Assembly: GCA_007118445.1 (NCBI GenBank)
Contig: SKRP01000327.1
Coordinates: forward strand, 1-5,010
DNA: 5,010 nt
Origin: Natronohydrobacter sp.
Lineage (GTDB): Bacteria > Pseudomonadota > Alphaproteobacteria > Rhodobacterales > Rhodobacteraceae
Direction of reading: 5' to 3'
Part shown: in pieces, positions 1 to 5,010 of the stretch
How positions within the stretch are numbered: the first letter of the stretch is position 1
How the letters are laid out: each line of letters starts with the position of its first letter
The notes under the pieces: model-generated
Told to the model about the DNA's origin: nothing
What the model saw: only the letters and a program-made list of their open reading frames with translations
Databases searched by the model: none
Program-made: the position numbers and the translations under genes

Positions 1-466
1 ACCCGGCCAGGATCACCAGGCTCCAGCCGAGCACCCGGCGGCAGGTTTCCAGAAACACGAACGTGGCCATGACCGTCAGCACCATATGATGCGTCTCGGG
101 GAATAGCCGGGCGCGGAACATGTCCTGCCAGTTCAGCAGCACATAGCCCATGGGCAGGATCGCGCAGATAATCAGCCCCCAGTCATACCAGGGCAATGTT
201 GTGCGATTGCGCGCCGCACCGGGGCGCAGCGAATAGAAGGCCACCGCCAGCACAGCGCCGAACAGCCCATGCGTGGCGCGTTGTTGCATATGCGGCAGCG
301 AGCCGAAGAAGGCCGTATACAGGTGAAAGACAGAGAACCCGACCGCGATCCCGGCAAACAGCCAGCCCTGCCAGCCAGTCAGGGTCCGATCAGTGCGCGC
401 TTCCTCCTCGATCGAGTCATCGACCCCTGCGATACGCGGCTCCCCGCCCTGGTCCGGCTGGCTCAT
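1..466 (-). CDS. TRAP transporter fused permease subunit (4TM/12TM type), N-terminal part, truncated by window edge
   Basis: Only the first 155 codons are present; the reading frame is open to base 1. The protein begins MSQPDQGGEP, has an acidic cytoplasmic N-terminus (DDSIEEEARTD, residues 16-26), and then hydrophobic segments at about 32-54, 66-80, 95-111 and 128-155. The last runs into FLETCRRVLGWSLVILAG, which resembles the LEATRRxxG motif typical of fused TRAP permeases joining DctQ-like and DctM-like parts. Such proteins sit in the inner membrane and take the solute from the periplasmic binding protein, driven by an ion gradient. The ATG follows an AGGGA about 10 nt upstream. It lies 86 nt downstream of the TAXI binding-protein gene on the same strand, so the two are very likely one operon. 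Family membership is inferred from motif and context, since the DctM core lies outside the window. Substrate unknown. Confidence 0.85.
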   Translation of the reverse strand, partial: MSQPDQGGEPRIAGVDDSIEEEARTDRTLTGWQGWLFAGIAVGFSVFHLYTAFFGSLPHMQQRATHGLFGAVLAVAFYSLRPGAARNRTTLPWYDWGLIICAILPMGYVLLNWQDMFRARLFPETHHMVLTVMATFVFLETCRRVLGWSLVILAG

Positions 467-506
467 GTCACTAACATCCCTGTTGGCGCGTGTCGGACGC
501 GGGTGC

Positions 507-538
507 CGCCCCCGCCGCTGCCAACGGGGGCGGGGGCG
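507..538 (-). promoter_or_regulatory. GC-rich intercistronic hairpin between binding-protein and permease genes
   Basis: A perfect 10-bp inverted repeat (CGCCCCCGCC at 507-516, GGCGGGGGCG at 529-538) encloses a 12-nt loop. It begins 14 nt after the stop of the binding-protein gene, in the transcription direction, and precedes the permease start by about 40 nt. There is no T-run after it, so it is not a canonical intrinsic terminator. In binding-protein transporter operons such hairpins often protect the upstream message from 3' exonuclease and keep the binding protein more abundant than the permease. That role is inferred here. Confidence 0.5.
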
Positions 539-552
539 CTGTCATATCCGGA

Positions 553-1551
553 TCATCCCTCGTATTCGTCCGGGATCAGGTGTTCGGGCACCTCATGGCC
601 GTTCTCGACGAAATAGCGCACCACGCCGGCATGCAGCGGGATGGTCGAAGAGGACAGCGTCAGGGCCAGCACATCCGGCGGATTGCCGCCCGGATAGATT
701 GCCGTCATACCGTCGCCAGCTTCGAACACTGCCGTCGCCATGTCATAGGCCATCTGTTCGGTGATCGCGTCCGAGCGCGAGAAGAAACCATAGGCAAGCC
801 CCTTGGCGATGACCGGCTCGGGCTGGTTGGCGTAAACATCCGCCGGCACTTCGAAGGTCAGCGCCAAGCCCGATTGCTCGATCATTTCGGCCTGTTCGGG
901 GGTGAAACTCACCACCTGCAAGTCGATTGTGGCCTGCAGCTCCTCGATCAGCGAATCGGGCTGGTCGATTGCGCCCGAGGTCTTGAAGAAGCCGTCAATG
1001 CGCCGGTCACGGAAGAAATCGGCAGCATCGCTCATTCCCGCTTGCTGCCAGTCCGGGGTGATCTCCAGCATGTCCAGGATTGCCATGGTCACGGCCTCGG
1101 TCGCTGTCCCCAGACCGCCGGGGTTGATCCGGCGGCCGTCGAGATCGGCAATCGCCTCGATCCCGCTTCCGGTGTGAACGGTGAGCATGTTGGGCGTCGC
1201 CGAAAGAACGGCAATGGCGCGCATCGCCTCGTTGCCGCGCCCCTCATACTCGGCGGTGCCGTCGCGCATCGCTGGCAGGGCGAGGAAGTTGGCGATGCCC
1301 ATTTCCGCCTGATTGGCATGGACCATCATCTGGCTGTCCGCGGCACCGCCGGTTTCGATGACCGAGACATTCATCACGTCGGACTCGGCGTTCATCATCT
1401 GCGCGAGGCTGGCATAGAAGCTGTACCATCCCGATGCCGAGGCAGTGGTGGCAAAGCCGACCTGCTGTTGCGCGCCGACGCCTGTGGCTCCGGCGAAGGC
1501 CAGTGCCGCACCCATCAAGGCAGCGCGTGTGCCGGTTGTCCTGATTTTCAT
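553..1551 (-). CDS. TAXI-family TRAP transporter periplasmic solute-binding protein
   Basis: The 332-aa product has a Sec signal peptide: MKIRTT, a hydrophobic stretch (AALMGAALAFAGATGVGA) and a likely cleavage after Ala27 before Gln28. The mature part reads like a TAXI-type binding protein: VGFATTASASGWYSFYASLA near the start, ETGGAADSQMMVHANQAEMG at about 66-85, ADLDGRRINPGGLGTATEA around 130, and RRIDGFFKTSGAIDQPDSLIEEL around 180. It would bind a solute in the periplasm and hand it to the membrane subunit encoded just downstream. The ATG at 1549-1551 is chosen because it is preceded by AGGAG (1561-1565) at a 9-nt spacing and places the signal peptide at the N-terminus. An upstream GTG at 1638 would add 29 residues (MPVSGSCPDS...) in front of the signal peptide and is less likely. 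The ligand cannot be deduced; TAXI proteins are linked to glutamate/glutamine or other carboxylates, many with unknown ligand. Confidence 0.92.
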   Translation of the reverse strand: MKIRTTGTRAALMGAALAFAGATGVGAQQQVGFATTASASGWYSFYASLAQMMNAESDVMNVSVIETGGAADSQMMVHANQAEMGIANFLALPAMRDGTAEYEGRGNEAMRAIAVLSATPNMLTVHTGSGIEAIADLDGRRINPGGLGTATEAVTMAILDMLEITPDWQQAGMSDAADFFRDRRIDGFFKTSGAIDQPDSLIEELQATIDLQVVSFTPEQAEMIEQSGLALTFEVPADVYANQPEPVIAKGLAYGFFSRSDAITEQMAYDMATAVFEAGDGMTAIYPGGNPPDVLALTLSSSTIPLHAGVVRYFVENGHEVPEHLIPDEYEG

Positions 1552-1945
1552 CGTCGAACTCTCCTGTTGCGGTCGCATGACCTTTTCATTCTGTGGTGAC
1601 CTGTCGAATGAATCAGGGCAAGACCCCGAAACCGGCACCTCCTTCAGGTCCGTAACGCAGTTGGGACAGCTTCACCGACCACCGGACCGCGTTCAAGACT
1701 GCACGATGGCACCTATGGTTGACAAGTCATCTGTTGAACGCTTTCCGGGCGCTGTTATTGACTGAAATGCAGAAAAAAGCTGCAGCGACGCAGGATTTTC
1801 CGCAAATCCCGGATTTCTGTTCCGCTCTTACCCATCCATTGCGCAGGTCGCGGCAGTGGGCGCATTGGGGATCGGCCATGCCTCTGACAAAGAACCGCAA
1901 TCTGGTCGGCGGCAAGCGGAAGAGCAGCGGCCCGGCGATGGCTGG
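1552..1945. other. Intergenic region, 394 nt: TRAP operon leader and downstream flank of the CxxCxGxG gene
   Basis: No reading frame here has both a credible ribosome site and recognisable protein content. The part next to 1551 is the 5' leader of the TRAP operon on the minus strand. A minus-strand TTGTCA at 1720-1725 could be a -35 element but has no good -10 partner. The same spot holds the palindrome TGACAAGTCA. Near 1774-1810, reading the minus strand, there is a small hairpin (GGATTT-GCGGA-AAATCC), then the palindrome GCTGCAGC followed by six T residues. This could be a weak terminator for the minus-strand gene ending at 1946. A 50-codon cysteine-containing minus-strand frame (1727-1879) is discussed among the rejected items. 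Confidence 0.5.
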
Positions 1946-2338
1946 TCAGAACGCATTCAGAATGTGACGGTGAATAGAGCCGCCCAGATAGAGATGTCCG
2001 ACAAACTCCACCAGGCCAATGAGCACGATGGGCCCCACGATTCCGGTTCCGCGCATCGACAACAGAAGAATGGCTGCATATCCTCCCACCATCGCGAAAA
2101 AAGCAGGTCTGTCGGATCCGATATGCGCAGCCGTCTGCACCCCGAATTGATACCCGAGATACGCAATCCCGGCGATAATTAGAATGACAGGAAAGCGAAG
2201 CCGGGGAATGAACCAGGACAGGCCATTTCCAATCACCCCGGTCCCCTTGCACTTGGGACAGGGCATCGTGTCCCGATCCCCCTGGCCGATCACTCCGGCC
2301 CAGCCGGAGCCGTTGCATCTGTAGCATGTCCTCGGCAA
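1946..2338 (-). CDS. Small membrane protein with two N-terminal CxxCxGxG zinc-binding repeats
   Basis: The 130-aa product opens with two DnaJ-type cysteine repeats, CYRCNGSG (residues 5-12) and CPKCKGTG (27-34), which together would bind one zinc ion. About three hydrophobic segments follow: roughly 49-67, 79-94 and 100-118. There is no J domain and only two of the four repeats of DnaJ, so it is not a DnaJ chaperone. A zinc-ribbon head anchored to the inner membrane is the simplest reading; its function is unknown. The start is a TTG at 2336-2338, with GGAGG (2345-2349) 6 nt upstream; an in-frame TGA just above rules out a longer protein. An ATG at 2354 opens a different, overlapping frame with no recognisable content. 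The gene stands alone on the minus strand between the TRAP leader and a LysR remnant. Confidence 0.75.
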   Translation of the reverse strand: MPRTCYRCNGSGWAGVIGQGDRDTMPCPKCKGTGVIGNGLSWFIPRLRFPVILIIAGIAYLGYQFGVQTAAHIGSDRPAFFAMVGGYAAILLLSMRGTGIVGPIVLIGLVEFVGHLYLGGSIHRHILNAF

Positions 2339-2344
2339 AACTGC

Positions 2345-2349
2345 CCTCC
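2345..2349 (-). promoter_or_regulatory. Shine-Dalgarno site GGAGG that decides the TTG start
   Basis: GGAGG on the minus strand lies 6 nt before the TTG at 2336-2338. This supports TTG as the start of the CxxCxGxG membrane protein, in whose frame no ATG precedes the first cysteine motif. Confidence 0.6.
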
Positions 2350-2366
2350 GTCATCCTCCCAATCTA

Positions 2367-2692
2367 AATGCAGTCGCAACCCACATTCCCCAAATGGCGT
2401 GCCACCTGCGGCCACGCTCGCCGGAATCTTCCTGCGCGACAAGCGTTTTCTTCCCCCAGCGGGGTCAGGCCAATGGGGATCTGAAACCCGATGGTGCGTT
2501 CGGTCTGCACATAATGCCGGATCAGTTCAAAGGATTCGGTTTCGACCACAGGCGCAAGCTTCCGACCGATATCGTTTGCCGCTCCGGCCAGCAGCGATCT
2601 GACCCCATTGCGCACTGACGGCGCGATTTGGGGTGGTTGAGGCAGTCACGCAGCCGCAAATCGGATGTCTGCGCCAGGGGCTGATCCCCTTT
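2367..2692 (-). pseudogene. Degraded C-terminal fragment of a LysR-type transcriptional regulator
   Basis: Three consecutive pieces in different frames join into a LysR effector-binding domain. First comes KGDQPLAQTSDLRLRDCLNHP (about 2692-2630). Next is QIAPSVRNGVRSLLAG...VVETESFELIRHYVQTERTIGFQIPIGLTPLGEE (about 2630-2447). Last is a weaker piece, RLSRRKIPASVAAGGTPFGE, reaching about 2380. Family features seen are the D-x-PLA segment, the DCL-x-(Y/H)P segment, and the (E/S)xxSFE(L/M)(I/L)R-x-YV ... FQIPIGL segment. Each frame change equals one missing base in a homopolymer: a C run (2630-2633 on the plus strand as GGGG) and an A run (2446-2449 as TTTT). The DNA-binding helix-turn-helix half is absent: similarity stops near 2692, about 145 nt before the methyltransferase gene. 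Even with the frameshifts repaired this would be a truncated, non-functional gene. The assignment rests on recognition of motifs, not on an alignment. Confidence 0.65.
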
Positions 2693-2693
2693 T
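2676..2693 (+). terminator. Weak terminator-like hairpin upstream of the methyltransferase gene
   Basis: AGGGG-CTGAT-CCCCT forms a 5-bp stem with a 5-nt loop, followed by TTT on the plus strand. The stem is short and the T-run brief. The same bases encode residues GDQPLA of the LysR remnant on the other strand, so the hairpin may be coincidental. Confidence 0.2.
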
Positions 2694-2708
2694 GCTGTTT
2701 GTTTCCTC

Positions 2709-2718
2709 ACATATATGT
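2709..2718. promoter_or_regulatory. AT-rich palindrome ACATATATGT in the methyltransferase upstream region
   Basis: A perfect 10-bp palindrome lies in a locally AT-rich stretch (2700-2790) between the end of LysR similarity and the methyltransferase start. It could be an operator half or promoter DNA; nothing else supports a specific role. Confidence 0.2.
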
Positions 2719-2780
2719 TCCGATACAGGGGGGACACAAAACAAAGATGCGCGGAATACGGCCTTTGTTCTTGAAATATT

Positions 2781-2792
2781 CACTTGACAGTG
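2781..2792 (+). promoter_or_regulatory. Inverted repeat CACT-TGAC-AGTG overlapping a TTGACA -35-like element
   Basis: The consensus -35 hexamer TTGACA (2784-2789) lies inside the inverted repeat CACTTGACAGTG, about 50 nt before the methyltransferase ATG. No convincing -10 box follows at 16-18 nt. A second, shorter inverted repeat, TGAA-ATA-TTCA, lies just upstream at 2772-2782. A repressor or self-regulating methyltransferase binding here would block the promoter. That is inference from position only. Confidence 0.3.
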
Positions 2793-2835
2793 AGACAACC
2801 GCGCTGACGGCGAGACGACGAAGAGGCGGCCACGC

Positions 2836-4005
2836 ATGCGATTCTTGGAGTTCTTCGCAGGCGGAGGCATGGCGAGGGCAGGCCTTGGCCCGGCGTGGCG
2901 GTGTGTCTTCGCGAACGACTTCGACAGCAAGAAGGGGCAGGCCTACGCCGAGAACTGGAGCGGGGAGGGTCTGATCATCGACGACATCCGCAACATCGCC
3001 CCGGCAGAGTTGCCAGCGGCGGATCTTGCGTGGGGCTCTTTCCCTTGCCAGGACTTGTCTTTAGCAGGCGGCGGCGCCGGCCTGCGTGGCGACCGATCAG
3101 GCACCTTTTGGCCTTTTATGTCCTTGTTGCAGTCCCTGCAGGAGCAGGATCGACACCCCACGGTTGTGGCCATTGAAAACGTGGTGGGGACGCTCACAAG
3201 CCATGGCGGGAAAGACTTCACGGCGATCATCGAGGCCATGATCGGCTTGGGCTATCGCCCAGGGGCTTTTGTTGCAGACGCAGCCTTGTTTGTGCCACAG
3301 AGCCGCCCACGTCTCTTTGTTGTGGCCGTCAGGGGCGACAGGGTGGCAACAGGGGAACAGAGCGGCCCGCAGGCCCCTTGGCACACAAAAGCCCTTCAGC
3401 GGGCTTTTGACAGCCTCACAGACAGCCAGAAAAAGACATGGGTTTGGTGGCATATGCCAACGCCGCCAAAGCGTCAGATCCGTTTTGCCGACATCATCGA
3501 AGACAACCCCGCAAGTGTGAAATGGCACACGAAGCAAGAAACCCGCAGCCTGTTGTCCATGATGTCCGAGATCAACCTTGCCAAGGTTCAAACCGCACAG
3601 GCGGCAGGTGTCCGCATGGTTGGCACAATCTACAAACGGACAAGGTGGCAACAGGGCGTAAAGGTTCAGCGAGCGGAGATCAGGTTTGACGACATCGCGG
3701 GCTGTTTGAGAACGCCCGCAGGGGGGTCAAGCCGACAGTTGATCATGGTTGTGGAAGGGGAACGAATCAGATCACGCCTGATCTCGACACGAGAAACGGC
3801 CCGCCTGATGGGCTTGCCCGACACTTACAGGTTGCCCGACCGCTACAACGACGCCTACCATCTCACAGGCGACGGCGTGGCCGTTCCCGTTGTTCGACAC
3901 ATTGCCAAACACATCATTGAACCGCTTGTGTGTTCGGATCACACGGAAAGAGTGGCCTCATGTCTTCAATCCCTTGCGACCGAAACCCGGCGATCCAAGA
4001 CCTGA
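2836..4005 (+). CDS. DNA (cytosine-5-)-methyltransferase, probable Type II modification enzyme
   Basis: The 389-aa protein would transfer a methyl group from S-adenosylmethionine to carbon 5 of cytosine in a specific DNA site. The conserved motifs appear in family order. Motif I is FFAGGGMARAGLG (residues 6-18, SAM binding). An acidic ND-FD (27-30) matches motif II. GSFPCQDLSLAGGG (67-80) is motif IV, with catalytic Cys71. IENV (114-117) is motif VI, with Glu115. QSRPRLFVVAV (156-166) is motif VIII. Target recognition probably lies within about 170-290. FDDIAGCLRTPAGGSSRQ (285-302) is motif IX-like, and GDGVAVPVVRHIAKHI (346-361) is motif X. Length is normal for a monomeric m5C enzyme. The ATG follows AAGAGG (2821-2826) at 9 nt. 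Leucine is often TTG, unlike the CTG-rich TRAP genes, suggesting acquisition. Its last 46 nt overlap the next gene, a candidate restriction partner. The recognition sequence cannot be deduced; an orphan role is possible if the partner is inactive. Confidence 0.95.
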   Translation: MRFLEFFAGGGMARAGLGPAWRCVFANDFDSKKGQAYAENWSGEGLIIDDIRNIAPAELPAADLAWGSFPCQDLSLAGGGAGLRGDRSGTFWPFMSLLQSLQEQDRHPTVVAIENVVGTLTSHGGKDFTAIIEAMIGLGYRPGAFVADAALFVPQSRPRLFVVAVRGDRVATGEQSGPQAPWHTKALQRAFDSLTDSQKKTWVWWHMPTPPKRQIRFADIIEDNPASVKWHTKQETRSLLSMMSEINLAKVQTAQAAGVRMVGTIYKRTRWQQGVKVQRAEIRFDDIAGCLRTPAGGSSRQLIMVVEGERIRSRLISTRETARLMGLPDTYRLPDRYNDAYHLTGDGVAVPVVRHIAKHIIEPLVCSDHTERVASCLQSLATETRRSKT

Positions 4006-4817
4006 TCGAGACTTACGCCGAAGAGTTGCGGGCGAACGCCCACTCCATCGGGAGTCACGGATTGACACAGGCCCAGTTTGAGCGATCCGGAATCTTCCGA
4101 GGTGCCATTGAAAGGTTGCGTGGTCAGTTTTCAGCAACCATGGGGCCGAAGAGGGATTTTGTCCGCGTCATCTTGAACGAGTTGAAGCAGCGAGGCGAGA
4201 TCGCAGGGTGGGACAGTGCAGGCGGAGAAAACCGCCACGACTACACACTTGAACTGAACAGCGGTCGGGTGGCCGTCATTGAGTTGAAGGGTTGCCTTGA
4301 CGGCAACAACACAAACATCTTTTCAAGGCCGCCACACGCCCATGAGTTTGTCTTGTGGTCCGTGTGTTCCAATGAGGGGGCCTCACCCCCTCACAATGTT
4401 TGGAGCGGGATTCACACACGGTTGAGTGCGGAGATCATCGACCGTCAAGAACGGGTTGACGGATTGATTGTCTGGGATTGGGTTTGTGGTTCACCCGCGA
4501 GGCCTTGCCCCAAACTTTTGAACGCCCAACACCGAGAAAACCAGATCGGGCCTTATCGCTTGCCCCCGCCTTGCATCTACCTTTTCCCCGCGACGATACC
4601 CAGCCCACGCAACAACCCCAGCCCTGCCCCGCAGACGATCGCACAGGTGGAGATCTTGGACATCTTCCATCGAGTTTTTGGCGGGCAGGCCGACGAGTTG
4701 AACAGTGTCACAATCACGGCGGCACAGACCGCCAGGGACATCACCAGGCAGACAGAGATCACCCGGGCGGGCAGTGTTCAAAAGACGTCAAAAGCGACAC
4801 CGATCCGCAGGCGATGA
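3960..4817 (+). CDS. Putative Type II restriction endonuclease with a PD-(D/E)XK-like motif, partner of the methyltransferase
   Basis: I do not recognise this 285-aa protein by name. Residues 10-60 look helical. A PD-(D/E)XK-like core follows: a helix (63-79, PKRDFVRVILNELKQRG), then RHDYTLEL with Asp94, then strand RVAVIELKG with Glu108 and Lys110, giving D-x13-E-x-K. A conserved-looking block WSVCSNEG (133-140), SGIHTRLSAEI (149-159) and VDGLIVWDWVCG (166-177) follows, then a proline-rich stretch GPYRLPPPCIYLFP (197-210) and IPSPRNNPSPAP. The C-terminus is basic (RRR). No signal peptide or membrane segment is seen, so it is cytosolic. It starts inside the methyltransferase gene. The chosen ATG has GGAAAG (3945-3950) 9 nt upstream; an in-frame GTG at 3930 would add 10 residues. 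Leucine is TTG in the majority of cases. Position next to an m5C methyltransferase plus the ELK motif suggests cleavage of the same DNA site; this is inference. A non-cutting accessory protein is the main alternative. Confidence 0.6.
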   Translation: MSSIPCDRNPAIQDLIETYAEELRANAHSIGSHGLTQAQFERSGIFRGAIERLRGQFSATMGPKRDFVRVILNELKQRGEIAGWDSAGGENRHDYTLELNSGRVAVIELKGCLDGNNTNIFSRPPHAHEFVLWSVCSNEGASPPHNVWSGIHTRLSAEIIDRQERVDGLIVWDWVCGSPARPCPKLLNAQHRENQIGPYRLPPPCIYLFPATIPSPRNNPSPAPQTIAQVEILDIFHRVFGGQADELNSVTITAAQTARDITRQTEITRAGSVQKTSKATPIRRR

Positions 4818-4910
4818 GCAGAAACCGAACAAAAACGGCGCCCAAGATCGGCCCTGTTTCGTCTTTTTCTTTCTTTCTCAAGCGTTTGGAGGGCCGCCCA
4901 CGGGCAGGAG
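4818..4910. other. Short spacer between the putative nuclease gene and tRNA-Ser
   Basis: This 93-nt gap holds a pyrimidine-rich run (about 4857-4880, many T residues on the plus strand) that could aid termination of the methyltransferase/nuclease transcript. I see no adequate stem before it. On the minus strand a five-T run follows GGGCGCCG (around 4832-4844), where tRNA transcription may end. No gene is visible. Confidence 0.35.
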
Positions 4911-5000
4911 TGGCGGAGACGATGGGATTCGAACCCACGAGACCCTTCCGGGCCTACTCCCTTAGCAGGGGAGCGCCTTCGACCACTCGGCCACGTCTCC
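4911..5000 (-). tRNA. tRNA-Ser, anticodon GCT
   Basis: Read on the minus strand, the acceptor stem is GGAGACG paired with CGTCTCC, followed by discriminator G and an encoded CCA (4911-4913). The D arm begins TGGCCGAGTGG. The anticodon arm is CTCCC-CTGCTAA-GGGAG with anticodon GCT, decoding AGC/AGU serine codons. A long variable arm (GGCCCGGAAGGGTC region) marks a class II tRNA, as expected for serine. The T arm is GTGGG-TTCGAAT-CCCAT. All stems pair. The 3' end faces the methyltransferase/nuclease pair, 93 nt from the end of the latter gene; tRNA 3' ends are common insertion points for acquired DNA. Confidence 0.97.
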
Positions 5001-5010
5001 GCTGACCCGT

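Noticed and set aside
490..1599. Plus-strand 369-codon frame opposite the TAXI binding protein
   Set aside because: It is antisense to a clearly recognised gene with signal peptide and family motifs; its histidine/arginine/glycine-rich translation is typical of a GC-rich shadow.
1552..1638. 29-residue N-terminal extension of the TAXI protein from a GTG at 1638
   Set aside because: It would bury the signal peptide; AAGGAG abuts the GTG with no spacing, while the ATG at 1551 has a well-spaced AGGAG.
1727..1879. Minus-strand 50-codon frame with cysteines (MADPQCAHCRDLRNG... CGKSC...)
   Set aside because: The cysteine pattern is suggestive, but the only purine-rich sequence (AGAGG) ends one base from the ATG, it has no recognisable family, and it lies over the weak hairpin/T-run region. 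Kept as a possibility only.
1719..1967. Plus-strand 82-codon frame beginning at TTG
   Set aside because: No ribosome site, rare start, no recognisable family, and it runs into the antisense of the CxxCxGxG gene.
1755..2354. Long minus-strand frame (199 codons) beginning at an ATG with GGGAGG just before it
   Set aside because: It covers the CxxCxGxG gene in another frame, its translation is low in recognisable structure, and the alternative frame has clear zinc motifs and membrane segments.
2809..2820. GGCGAGACGACG resembling the tRNA-Ser end sequence GGCGGAGACGATG (4912 onward) as a possible att repeat
   Set aside because: The match is about 12 bases with one indel and one mismatch, falls in GC-rich DNA, and no integrase is present; chance is a sufficient explanation.
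4814..5005. Plus-strand frame starting ATGAGCAG, overlapping the nuclease stop by ATGA
   Set aside because: It runs straight through the antisense of the tRNA gene, has no recognisable content, and the junction alone is not evidence of a gene.

Overview
The window looks like a GC-rich alphaproteobacterial chromosome, most likely Rhodobacterales-like. This rests on the GC-rich codon use of the left half, a TAXI-type TRAP transporter with a fused permease, and a CCA-encoding tRNA-Ser(GCT). The genus cannot be read from the sequence.

Layout, left to right. (1) Positions 1-1551, minus strand: a TRAP transporter operon. The periplasmic TAXI-family solute-binding protein (553-1551) is transcribed first. 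After an 86-nt gap containing a very GC-rich hairpin comes the N-terminal part of the fused (4TM/12TM type) permease, which runs off the window at base 1. Together these would form a secondary, ion-gradient-driven importer of an organic acid-like solute. (2) 1552-1945: about 390 nt without a convincing gene; it holds the leader and presumably the promoter of the TRAP operon. (3) 1946-2338, minus: a small membrane protein with two CxxCxGxG zinc-binding repeats at its N-terminus, probably starting at TTG. (4) About 2367-2692, minus: a broken C-terminal piece of a LysR-type regulator, readable only across three frames. (5) 2836-4817, plus: two overlapping genes. The first is a clear DNA cytosine-5 methyltransferase. 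The second is an unrecognised 285-aa protein with a D-x13-E-L-K signature of PD-(D/E)XK nucleases. Together they look like a compact Type II restriction-modification pair. (6) 4911-5000, minus: tRNA-Ser(GCT), with its 3' end facing the methyltransferase/nuclease pair.

Interpretation. The methyltransferase/nuclease pair uses leucine codon TTG far more than the TRAP genes do. It lies between a truncated regulator and the 3' end of a tRNA gene, on the opposite strand to everything else. That is the picture expected of a horizontally acquired defence cassette. No integrase or convincing att repeat is visible. The likely novelty is the second gene: its enzymatic assignment is an inference from one motif and from its position.
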